Assembly (NCBI GenBank): GCA_013399115.1
Contig: VXAA01001087.1
Coordinates: forward strand, 119,819 to 183,818
Length of the DNA: 64,000 nt
From: Anseranas semipalmata
Lineage: Eukaryota > Chordata > Aves > Anseriformes > Anseranatidae
Direction of reading: 5' to 3'
This document shows, in pieces, positions 14,101 through 23,622 of the stretch (the first letter of the stretch is position 1; each line of letters opens with the position of its first letter). A program made the position numbers and the translations under genes. The notes under the pieces were generated by a model. It was not told the DNA's origin, made no database searches, and was given only the letters and a program-made list of their open reading frames with translations.

Positions 14101-14479
14101 GCACCCAGGACAGAGTCCTCTCTGCCCCAAGGCAGAGCGGTGTTAGGTGGCAAGGTGTGGGGGAGGATATGGGCACATAGCTGCCGCCACTGTCTCCTCC
14201 GATAGTGTTGCACTTCACCCACGATCAAGTGTGGAATCCCCGAGAAGGCTGCCAGAATGGTTGAGAGCGGGATGCCCTGAGCCTAGCAGTGCTGGAGAAC
14301 TGCAGCTTGCTGCGCTGTGCTGGGGCCTAGCTTGCGCCTCTCAAATGATACTTAACACCGTTCAGCACCGTTGAGGGGAAGAGGAGGGGGTGGTAGTCTT
14401 GCCGCTAGACAGACACAGTAGCTAACCCAGCGGGCCAACTGTTGCGGGGATCAGTCGCCCCCTTAGTCAGGACGAAACA

Positions 14480-14539
14480 ATGGGAGGGAAAGCCAGCTCG
14501 CCTAGGAAGGGAAGCAGCTCCTCCAAAGAGGTTCCGTGA
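14480..14539 (+). pseudogene. ERV gag start, truncated
   Basis: ATG at 14480 follows an A-rich context (GAAACA) and opens a 19-codon frame beginning Met-Gly-Gly-Lys, rich in Ser and Lys, that stops at TGA 14537-14539. An N-terminal Met-Gly-Gly with nearby basic residues is the pattern of a myristoylated retroviral Gag. The coding trend continues downstream in other frames, so the copy is broken here. Confidence 0.5.
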
Positions 14540-14649
14540 GAGAGAAGCGGAAGGGGCGGCCTGCTCTAAAGCAAGGCCAGCAGAAAAGCGAGAGGAAGAG
14601 GAGACAGATAGCCTAACTGAGTCAGAAGCCACCTGATCCCCATCCCTGC

Positions 14650-14919
14650 ATGAGCTGTGAGCTATACAAAGGGATTTCAGCTGTCCAGCTCCCATGCTGG
14701 GGTTCTGGGGCCGGTAGCCAGGAGCTAGAAGGCAGGGAAGCCAACCAGCTGGGCTCCCTCTCTAGGGAAAGGGTCAGTGACAAAGCGATGAGGAAAGAGG
14801 CACAAGTCCTCAGCCTCTGGAGGCAGCTCCTGTCAGGTGTGAAGGAAAGGTACTCCCTCACGGAAGATAGCATAGAGCAACTGGGCCAGTGGACCACCAA
14901 GGAGAAAGGTCTCCAGTAG
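14650..14919 (+). pseudogene. ERV gag-like open segment
   Basis: An open segment of about 89 codons, rich in Glu, Lys, Arg and Leu, reads like a helical retroviral Gag region and ends at a TAG at 14917-14919. It lies between the MGG start and the protease segment, as expected for gag. There is no zinc knuckle to confirm it, so the assignment rests mainly on position. Confidence 0.4.
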
Positions 14920-15601
14920 CTGAGGCAATTAGCTGCACTGGAGAGGGTTGCTCATGATCTGGACAATGACCAGGCACCCAGAGAGCCCGATGAAGTCCGC
15001 CGCACGGTGTGCACGTGGCAGAAGTCTGTACAGAGTGCACCATCACCGTAAGCCGGTGCGCTGGCAGCAAGGAGCTGGAGAGAGCTGGGTGGCCCCAACA
15101 GTGGCTCTTCTGTACAGCCAACTCTGGCGAGATGAAGAAACTATCCCCTCCCAGCCAGGGACCAGCATCTCATCTGTGGAGAAACTGTCCCAAGAGGACC
15201 ACCACCTTGAAGAACACCTGTCTTCCTCCTCACCCATATGGATCAGTAGCTCAGCTACTAAGAGTCAGCGTCTTTCTGCTGGGTGGGGGGGGGGGATGAG
15301 AGTGCTGTGGCTGCACAGCATGTGTCCCCGTCCTCCCTGAGTGGTTTTATCCGCGTGACCACGGGAAGGACATGAGGAAGTGGTATGGCAAACCTGCTGC
15401 GAGCCTAGAAGCTCGCGTGCAAGGCAACAGAGTAGCTGAAAGGGGTTCTGCTAGAAAAACTGCCGCTCCAGGTTCTGTCAGGCACTTCCCTCGGAGGGAG
15501 TAGAAGGGCTGATTTTACTCCTGACCGTAATGAAGGGACTTCTGCTTAGCATTTGCTGTCATTTTCCACAGTGTACGGCTGCGATGGCCTGGCACAACGG
15601 A

Positions 15602-15824
15602 CCCGCAGGAGTGCAAGGCTCTAGTGGACAGTGGTGCGCAGTGTACCCTCTTGCCGTCAGGTTACCAAGGGGCAAAACCCCATGCGTTTTTCCGGAGAGA
15701 CGGGCGGGCAGGATCCCAACAGCTGGCTGTCTTGAAGGCCGAAGTGAGCCTAACCAGCAGTGAGTGGCAGAAGCACCGCATTGTGACTGGCCCGCAGGCT
15801 CTGTGCATCCTTGGCACACACTAG
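15602..15824 (+). pseudogene. ERV protease-like segment
   Basis: The frame carries Leu-Val-Asp-Ser-Gly-Ala at about 15621-15638, the active-site signature of retroviral aspartic proteases, followed by hydrophobic and polar stretches and a Cys-Ile-Leu-Gly stretch near the end. It closes at TAG 15822-15824. This is the strongest single piece of evidence that the block is retroviral. The enzyme is incomplete and isolated from any intact gag or pol. Confidence 0.65.
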
Positions 15825-16126
15825 CTCAGGAGACGCTACTTTAAGGACCCAAAAGGGTACCTGTGGGCTCTAGGCGTAGCTGCTTTAAGTATGGAGAAGC
15901 TTAGGCAGCTGTCTATTTGACCCTGTTTCTCAGGAGTGCCTTCTCTTGGGGGGTTGCGAGGGTCGAATCGGCAGGTGCCGCTCACTACCACAACAGTGCA
16001 CTGACTGCGATAACGCACCAACCGTGACTCCCCGATTCCCGTCCGTGAGCTGGTTCGTCCACTGGAGAGCCAAGGCGTGAGCAGCAAAGACTCACCCACC
16101 CTTTAGTAGTCCCATGTGGCCAGTGC

Positions 16127-16260
16127 GAAAGTCGTAACGGAGACTGGAGACTAACAGCGGACCATCGTGGCCTGAATGAAGTCACGCCACCGCTGAGTGC
16201 TGCTGCCGTGCCAGACGTGCTAGCGCTTTGATCCCAACTGGAGTCAAATGTAGCCGAGAA
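16127..16260 (+). pseudogene. ERV reverse-transcriptase N-terminal fragment
   Basis: One frame at about 16130-16200 shows a Trp-Arg-Leu-Thr start followed by Arg-Gly-Leu-Asn, which matches the early fingers motif of retroviral reverse transcriptases (W-R-x-x-x-D-x-R-x-L-N type). It follows the protease segment by about 300 bases, as expected. The conserved polymerase catalytic motif was not found downstream, so pol is cut short or unrecognisable. Confidence 0.55.
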
Positions 16261-16330
16261 AGAAGTACCTATACGTCTGTTAAGGGAAGGGGAATTATAC
16301 TCAGCAGTGAAAGCTGATAAAGGAGAATGA

Positions 16331-17040
16331 GATGTGGGCCTATCCGTCTCATTTTATCTCTATTCCGGTGCTAGGCATAAAAGAGTTAGACATGTTCTAA
16401 CCAGCAGAACTCAACTTCTCTAAATATTTATCCATGCGTTATTATCTCTTACCAGTTAGGAATCGGAAGGGAGTTTGAGAATGGAGGAGTAGTCATTATT
16501 TTGATGCCTGCTCTCCATAACATCTCAGAGACATATTGAGGTATTTCGTCCCATGATGTTATCCTATAGCATTTGTTGATTTGTAATAGAAACTGTTTCC
16601 TGCTCTGCACTCTGTGCTTATTGTTTTGTCTTTTTTCTTTCTCTCATAGTTTTTTCTCCTACTCTTCTTTTGAAGGGGTGAGAGCAGTTCTGATAGGCTA
16701 AAACGTGTTCTGCCAGTTGTCAACTTTTACTTTCGACATGTAAAGAATAATTTGTGGTGTTGTACTGGCCCCTAGTGCCTGCCATACACAGGCTCCGTGC
16801 ACCACTTGCACAGAGAACCGCAGAATACCCCTAGGAAACCTTTCTGGAGCAAGAGATACTGGGCAGTCAGCGTCCCACGAGATGCTCTTTGGTACTTTCA
16901 CGACAGCACAGGCTCTATACTCTGGCTCTCGACCAAGGTGGAGAAGCACTTGTTTGCCAGAATGCTTTTCCTCCCATTAGTCCAAAGCTGGGATTTATCT
17001 GAAAAGTGTTGCTGAGCATTGGTGATATTCTTGCACTTCT
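16331..17040. other. Unassigned sequence between ERV remnant and telomere-like array
   Basis: No gene or clear repeat. It may contain further eroded retroviral sequence or an LTR, but no terminal TG...CA pair or repeated copy was seen in the window. Confidence 0.4.
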
Positions 17041-18010
17041 CAAATATAGCTACAGGTAAGCAGTGAAGCCAATGTTGAAAAGTAACTGTGGGCTTAACCG
17101 TAAATTGTAACTCAAACTAGATAATAATCTTACACCTAGAAATTACCCTTTTCTCTTAAACCTAAACCATAAATGTAAATCTTAAATATAATAGAAAACT
17201 GATTCTTAACTGTAAACTGATCCATAGCTCTTAACCGAAGCCTGAAATCTAATCTGTATTCTTAATTATAAACATTTACCGTAACTCTAATTGGTGATCC
17301 TAATTCCTGAAACTAAACACAGACTCATATTCTGAAGGATAATAACAACTCTGAAGTTAACAGTAATCTAAGTCCCCACTGTAACTATAAGCCTGAAAAC
17401 TAAGATAATCTTTTTTCCTTTTTCTCCTAAACCCCTAATGCTTATTTCTTTGTAACCTCACACTAAATGCTAACATAAGCAGAATCACCATTTTGGTTAT
17501 TCTAATTATAACTTTACACCTCAAATGAAATATAAGCATTGAAACTCATCCTCCCCCTAATTTTTCAGGCAAGTGTTAGATGACTTTATTGTAAGTTCTG
17601 TTTTAGTTAGAAGTAGGGAGAACGGTGTTAGTATTATGTTTGTTGGGTCTAGGATTTAACTTAGGGTACTAAGTGTTTTGGTTTTTTTTTAGTTTTTGTT
17701 AAGCATTATGTGAGTTCTATAGTTTACAGTTAGGATTATGTTCTGGAGATGGAATATGGTTCAGTTTATAATTAGTCTTAGACTTAGCATTAATTTTGTA
17801 GTTAAAGTTAAGGCAGCATAAGAATTGCCTTCTGCATCAGGGATAGTATTAAGGGGTAAGAGTTAATTTTAGGTCAGAATTTTTCTCATTTATGATTTGG
17901 TTTAAATGTATGGTTTGGGCTTAGGCTTGAGTTTTAGTTTTTTGTAAGTTTTGTGGGTGAATGTTTCTTTTGTGTTCTTGTTTAGGCTCACGTTATTCTT
18001 TAGGTGTTCA
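17041..18010. repeat. Degenerate telomere-like array in two opposed arms
   Basis: The left arm (about 17041-17530) is dominated on the plus strand by imperfect CTAA/TTAACC/CCTAAAC units spaced every 6-15 bases, for example near 17096, 17157, 17205 and 17428. The right arm (about 17590-18010) shows the complementary style: imperfect TTAGG/GTTAGG/TTAGGG units near 17605, 17660, 17729 and 17925. Both arms look like eroded TTAGGG-family repeats, with the C-rich strand on the left and the G-rich strand on the right. The vertebrate telomere unit is established knowledge; that these arms derive from it is inference, because no long perfect run remains. Confidence 0.45.
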
Positions 18011-18913
18011 GATTTTAGCTAAAATTTCAAATAGGGATAGTAGCTACTTTCAGATATCAGCATTTGCTGTGAAACGCTTCTCCTGACCATTTGTTTCATC
18101 ACAGTGCTGTTTTTCAGCATTGTTACAAGATACCTTTTTACTACTCCAACTTCAAAAGGCAAAGAAAGAGCCAGATATAGAGCCAAGAGAGAAACAAAAG
18201 CTTAGTAGCACTTTCCTTTGGAAAAAAAAAAAAAAAAAAACAATATAAACGCTCAGCTTGGGTGTATCATTGTATTGATAAGAACATTTCCTGACTGGAC
18301 TGCAGAGAAGCAGATTATTTTTTCAGAGAGCCCAGAATTCTCTGCTGCTGTCCCCAGACAATGTGCAACACCATTCTTTTGTCCTGTTGTTTCAGACTTC
18401 TTTTGGACTCACACAGGCAAGATCAAGATATTTTTTTGTTTTGTTTTCTGTTCACTCTGAAAATCATGTGCTATGGTTCCTCAAGTCTTTTTTGCCATGC
18501 CCTGGTAGTCACCTTATTTAGCACATTTCAGACCAAATGAAGAAGTGAAATGTTGAGAAATTATTGCTGAGGAGAGAAATGCACGCCTGTCTTCATAGTC
18601 CATTAAAAACAGCATCTGTTACTGTGTTTGGTGTTATGACAGTAAAAGATCTTGGTAACTGGTATCTACAAGAGTTGTATTTTGCAGGCTGCACAGAGCT
18701 TTGTAAATAAAACTATGTTCAGGGGAAAGCCTCTGACCATGTCTTGAGAGAGTTGCTGATTGTGAGCCTTTCAAATAGCAGTAAAGCACAATCACAGACG
18801 AGACTATAAAATGTAGGCTTAAACTGCTCAGGAAATTCTGTCTGTTTGATGTATTTTTCTGGTGTTTCTACAAGTCAAATTACTGTTACCAAATGCTGTT
18901 ATATTAATTTAAT
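18011..18913. other. AT-rich spacer with poly-A tract
   Basis: Contains a 20-base A tract at about 18222-18241 and no supported gene. The tract could be the tail of an old retroposed sequence, but no source copy is recognisable upstream. Confidence 0.5.
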
Positions 18914-19260
18914 AGAGTCATAGAATGGCTTGGGCTGGAAGGGACCTTAAAGATCATCTGGTTCCAATCCCCCTGCTGTAGGCAGGGATGCCACCCACTA
19001 GGTCAGGTTGGCCAGGGCCCCGTCCAACCTGGCCTTGAACACCTCCAGGGATGGGGCAGCCACAATTTCTCTGAGCAACCTGTTCCAGTGCCTCACCACC
19101 CTCACAGTGAAGAATTTCTTCCTAACATCTATCCTAAATCTATCCTCTTTCAGTTTAAAACCATTGCCCCTTGTGCTATCATTATCTCCCCGAGTAAAGA
19201 GTCCCTCTCCATCTTTTATATAAGACCCCTTTATAAGACCCCCTTAGTTTTTTACTCTAC
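18914..19260 (-). mobile_element. CR1 LINE fragment, minus orientation
   Basis: Starts with the reverse complement of the CR1 3' tail ('agagtcatagaatggcttgg', 'gctggaagggacctt') and continues through 'tccaacctggccttgaacac' and 'agggatggggcagccacaat' to 'ccattgccccttgtgctat'. This is the standard 3' part of an avian CR1 read in reverse. Its 5' side is truncated near 19260. Confidence 0.92.
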
Positions 19261-19958
19261 TCTGAGCTGTAGGTGTGATCCTGCAGCTCACACCACAGCT
19301 ACAAAGCAGCATTTGATTGAAGTCATCCTCTGGCACCAAGTGAGCCAACCTTTTGTCCACTCTCTTAACTCTCCTCTATGTGACCTGCAGCACAGGGACA
19401 TAAAGTTTAGCCTACAAAGTAGGCATTGTTTTGCAAAGACCTGGTACTAGTTATAGTCCAGCTGAAGTACCCAGAGCTTGTGGGGCAGCCACTGACAGAG
19501 TCAAACATCTCCTCTTGGAATGCTAGAGAGGTTTGCATCCACTGCAGTCAGTCTGATAGACTGAGGAGGAGGTAACACATCTGCCAGGTTTGCAGAAAAC
19601 CCATTCGGGAACCACATCTGCTGTGCCCTTTTTTGAAATCTGATAAAAGATGCAAATACAGAGCTCCAACATGATTAAGCAGAAATGCAGCATTCACCAT
19701 TCACAAGTCACTATAATGAATGGAGAAGACCTGTGACAAGTGCAGGGGAGAAGTGCCATAAAGAGTAGCCACGTCCTACACCCTCTGTCCTCCACCTTTC
19801 TCTGTCTAAATTGGATTAATTGGCAGCCAAGTTCCTTTGCAGTAAATTCCCTTGCATTTCCTGGAAAACAAAACTCATGGGAGAGTTAAAAAAAAGCACC
19901 ACTCACTGGCACATAAAAAAGTCACACACACAAAAAAAAATAGGAAACAAAGTCATTG

Positions 19959-21120
19959 TAGAGTCATACAATAGTTTTGGTTGGAACAGATATTTAAAAA
20001 GCATTTGGTCAACAACCTGCCCACATGCACACCATCATGGGCAGGAATGTCTGTCACCAAATCATGTTGCCCAAAGCCCCATCCAACCTGACTTTGAACC
20101 ATTCCAGGGAGGGGGCATCCACATCTTCTCTCAGTTTCCTGTTCCAATGTCTCAGAACTGCCACAGTGAAAAAAATCTTCCTTATTTCTAATCTAAACCT
20201 ACATCTTTTAGTTTAAAACAATTACCCCTTGTGCTACCGCTGCAATTCTCTAAGCCTTTCCTTGTAGCAGAGGTGTTCTAGTCTTCTGATCATTCTTGTG
20301 GCCCTGTTCTGGATCCAGTGTAACAGCTGCACTTTTTTTTGCTGGGAGCCCCAGAGCTATATGTAGTACTCCAGGTAGAGCCTCAAAATGGCAGAGTAAA
20401 TGGGGAGAATGTCCTCCAGGAACATGCTGTGTATGTTTCTTTTTTATATAGGCTAGGACACGATTGGCTTTCTGCACTGCAAGCATACATTGCCATCCCA
20501 AGACCTTCTTTGCTTGCTCATCCACCAATATCCCAAAGTTGTTCTCTGCAGGGCTGCTGTCCATCTGGTCATTCCCCTGGTCTGTACTTACACTGTTGAT
20601 TGCCCCGACCCAGGTGCAGGACCTTACACTTCTTGAACTTTATGACAGCCAAACTGCCCTGCTTCCCAAGTCTGTCTGAATCCCTGTGGATGGCATCCAT
20701 TCCTTCTGTTGTATCAACTGCACCACTCAGCTTGGTTTGTCTGCAAACTTGCTGAGGGTGCTCTCGATCCCAGTGTCACCAGTAAAGATATTAAACAGTA
20801 CTAGTCCCTGTATAGACCCCTGAGGGACACCAGTCATCACTGGTGTCCACCTGGACTTTGAGTTATTGACTGCAATTGTCTGGATGCTGCCATGATTTAG
20901 CCGTCTAAGAGCCCACCCAATCAAAACAATATCCTTCTTCTTAGAGAAGAAGGTTCTCTGGACCATGACAAAGGCCTTACAGAATTCCAGGTAGAGTACA
21001 ACACTTGCTCTTCCCTTCTCCACTGATGCAGTCACTCCATCATAGAAGACCAACAGATTAGTAAGGCTTGATTTGGCCTTGGTGAGGCCATGTTGGCTCT
21101 AGTCTCCAAGTCTTCTTATT
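19959..21120 (-). mobile_element. CR1 LINE with decayed reverse transcriptase, minus orientation
   Basis: A longer CR1 copy, beginning with a diverged 3' tail at about 19959 and running for about 1.15 kb. On the minus strand, 20727-21053 encodes a CR1-type reverse-transcriptase C-terminal segment that includes Gly-Val-Pro-Gln-Gly-Ser and Phe-Ala-Asp with substitutions. The catalytic region is mutated and the ORF lacks the rest of the protein, so it is a dead copy. Its divergence from the neighbouring CR1 at 18914 suggests a separate, probably older insertion. Confidence 0.88.
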
Positions 21121-23556
21121 TTGGGATCTCAGATCAGCCCAGCCTTTCATGTTGATCCACACAGATCTTTTTTTTCAAATGTGTGTGCCTTCCAATAACC
21201 TTTAGAAAACAAAATACAGGCATCAGCAGATTATAATAATTATCCTTCCAAAAGGGAAAAAAACTCCCAGTGATCAGAACAGAAAAGAAAAGAGAAGCTG
21301 AGGGGATCTTGTTTTAAAATCCCTCCACCATTCTGCCTTTGCAGGTAGTTCTCTTTATCCAGGCTCCATAGCCCAGTAATTCAGCTGCCTTCTCATTATG
21401 TCTCCAATCTCCTCCAGATCGCTAGAAAATGGCACCATTTCCACTGCCAGAAAGTCCATGTCTGTATATCCACAGCGCTCTGCAGTCTGTCCTGCACTGA
21501 GGGCTTCCAGCTCCTTTCCAAGCTGGTGCCAACCCCATTGTCATGTGGCACTGCAAAGAGGAGCCACCCCACCGCCACCATTTTTAGCACTGTAGAAAGT
21601 ATTGGAGAGAAAGAGTTGCTAGAGGATTACCGTTCCCGAAATGCTCACTGTGTCCTTTAGCCTTGGTAAAAGAATGGTGAAATCTTCAGCATAAGTAATA
21701 AGGCTTACCGTGATTAATTAGCTACACAACTAACTGCATCAGCCGTTATAACAACTAATTGCTGATGGTCCTTAACTACTTCATTATAATAATGTTTTCA
21801 AGTTCTCCCAGAAAAAAAAAAGAAAAGAAAAGAAAAAAAGAAAAAGAAAAAAGAAACAGAAATCACAGCTAATAGAGGCTAACAGAGCTAAGAGTGCCTA
21901 ACAGAGGTGACAGCCAAGGAAGACCTGCTTGAGGTCACCTTGCTCAAGGCTCCCTTTCTCTCAGACAATGGCAGTACCCTGTCTAGGGCTCTGCCTCCCC
22001 TCCCACAGCCCAGTGACCCGCTTCAGCTTTTGCATGTTCTTTGCAGGGATGTGGCAGGAGGATTTATTATTTATACCCAAGCTCTGTGCACTGGCTGGAT
22101 TTTGCCTTGCTCTGCTGCATCTCAGCCACTACAAGATGGGTTTGCTCCCAGCAGTATACATGTCATAGAGAAGCCCCAGTCTCCATTTTGGATCTGCTCC
22201 TACATGGCACAGGGACAAGGCAGCTCATCTTCCCCATGAGGCTGTTCTCCACCTCCCATCCCAGGCTCTGTAGGCATTGCCAGCCACAGCTGTCACAGTG
22301 GGGGCCACCATTCAGGCTTCAAAGTCATACTTGGAACAGTCTGAAATGCAGATGGGCTCCAGGTTAGTGTGGGAGCCACCCAGGACAGGCAGCTACTCCA
22401 GGGCCCCATGCTGGGGCTGGGGAGGCTGTCCCCATGAGCCAGGCCAGTCCCCTGACTGCAGCATTGCTCCCCAGTTTGTCGGTGGCATTGTCCTACTAAA
22501 AGTATGCACAGGCATCCACCTCTTGCTACCACGTCTCTCACTTCAGCCTTGTTCTCTGCCAGAACAGCCCTGGGAAGAGGAACTAACCAGCAAAAATAGG
22601 GGAAATGAACCTGTCCATATGGAAAGAGCCGTGGTTATTTTGGCAGCTTTCACAGCAGAAGCAGATTTAACTGTTTATTACCCAAGACATACAGCTGCTC
22701 CTCTGTGCCACTGAAACCGGTTTCCAGCCAGGTTCAGGCATCCCTGGGCAGGGCCAGCTCAGCACCAGTGTGACCAGACTCCTGCAGATGGAGGCCACTA
22801 ATGGTTCTGCATTTCCATGCAGGAGGTGCCCTTCCCAGCCAGGAACACCTGTGGAAGTGTCCTTCCCTTGGTGGGATGCAGTACAGGTTGCTGCAGGGGG
22901 CATAAAGGGGGATACTTGCACTTGGCTGCCTTGGAGGTCCGTGTCCGCCCCCCGCCCCCAACCCACCAGAGCCTATCCCAGGGGCTCAGGCAGCCTCTTC
23001 CCCAAGAGAGAAGTGACACAAGCACAGCGCTCTTCCCCCACACCCAAAAGACACTGCATCACCTCCCACTTCCTCCCTTCCCTCCCTGCATGGCCAGCAG
23101 GCTCACCCCCCCACGGGAACCCCAGGCTTCAGCAGCAAAGCACGTGCGAGCAGGGGCAGCGCTCACCCTACCTCTTTAGTGGGACCAGAAGGCTGTGGTG
23201 CTGGGGCCAGGTCCCTTCTGTTGCACGGAGCCAGGGTCATCCATAGTGGCGGGGGTGGGGGGTGGGGGTCATCTGGAGAGTCACTGAACCACTGATCAAG
23301 TTAGAGTCACACAGTGGCATCACCGTGCCCATGGAGTGCTGAAAAGGAGATTTCTCCCTGCTCTGTCTCCAGCAGAGCAGAGGGAGCTTTCACTTCTGGG
23401 AGACAATGATCTCTGAGCACCTGTTTTCTGCCCCTCACCCAGTTATCTCAGCTCCACTCAGCCATTTACCACTTTCATCAGCTCTCACTTCTCCTTTCCC
23501 TTTATTAATTCAACCCCCCAAGAGGAGGAACCACCCAGCAGCTGCACGCCCAGCCG
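21121..23556. other. MPEG1 upstream region
   Basis: Non-coding sequence between the CR1 and MPEG1. It contains an A/G-rich low-complexity tract at about 21811-21858. Overlapping frames at 22.0-23.2 kb come from GC-rich sequence and show no domains. A 5' untranslated exon of MPEG1 may lie here but cannot be placed. Confidence 0.5.
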
Positions 23557-23566
23557 TTTCATTTCC
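23521..23566. promoter_or_regulatory. Candidate PU.1 and PU.1-IRF composite sites upstream of MPEG1
   Basis: On the minus strand, 23557-23566 reads GGAAATGAAA, an exact match to the ETS-IRF composite element pattern GGAANNGAAA. On the plus strand, 23521-23531 carries AGAGGAGGAAC, which contains a GAGGAA PU.1-type core. Both lie within about 105 bases of the preferred MPEG1 start codon. Control of macrophage genes by PU.1 with IRF4/IRF8 is established. That these copies are bound, and whether they lie in the promoter or the 5' leader, is inference. Confidence 0.45.
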
Positions 23567-23622
23567 CCAGCTCCCTCCTTACCAGTGAGATGTCTGGTGC
23601 GGGCCCCCTCACCAATTCAGCC

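Larger units (their letters stand above)
14100..16330 (+). mobile_element. Decayed endogenous retrovirus (gag-pro-pol remnant)
   Basis: A GC- and CpG-richer block than its surroundings holds, in order on the plus strand, a gag-like start with an N-terminal MGG (14480), a charged gag-like open segment (14650-14919), a retroviral aspartic protease segment with its Asp-Ser-Gly-Ala active site (about 15602-15824), and a reverse-transcriptase N-terminal-like piece (about 16130-16260). Stops and frameshifts separate the parts, so no full-length protein can be made. I could not define LTRs, target-site duplications or a primer binding site, and nothing after the start of RT is recognisable. The gag-pro-pol order is the argument for a retrovirus rather than unrelated ORFs. 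Confidence 0.65.

Noticed and set aside
20727..21053. A 108-codon minus ORF as a separate gene
   Set aside because: It is a decayed CR1 reverse-transcriptase fragment inside the 19959-21120 element.
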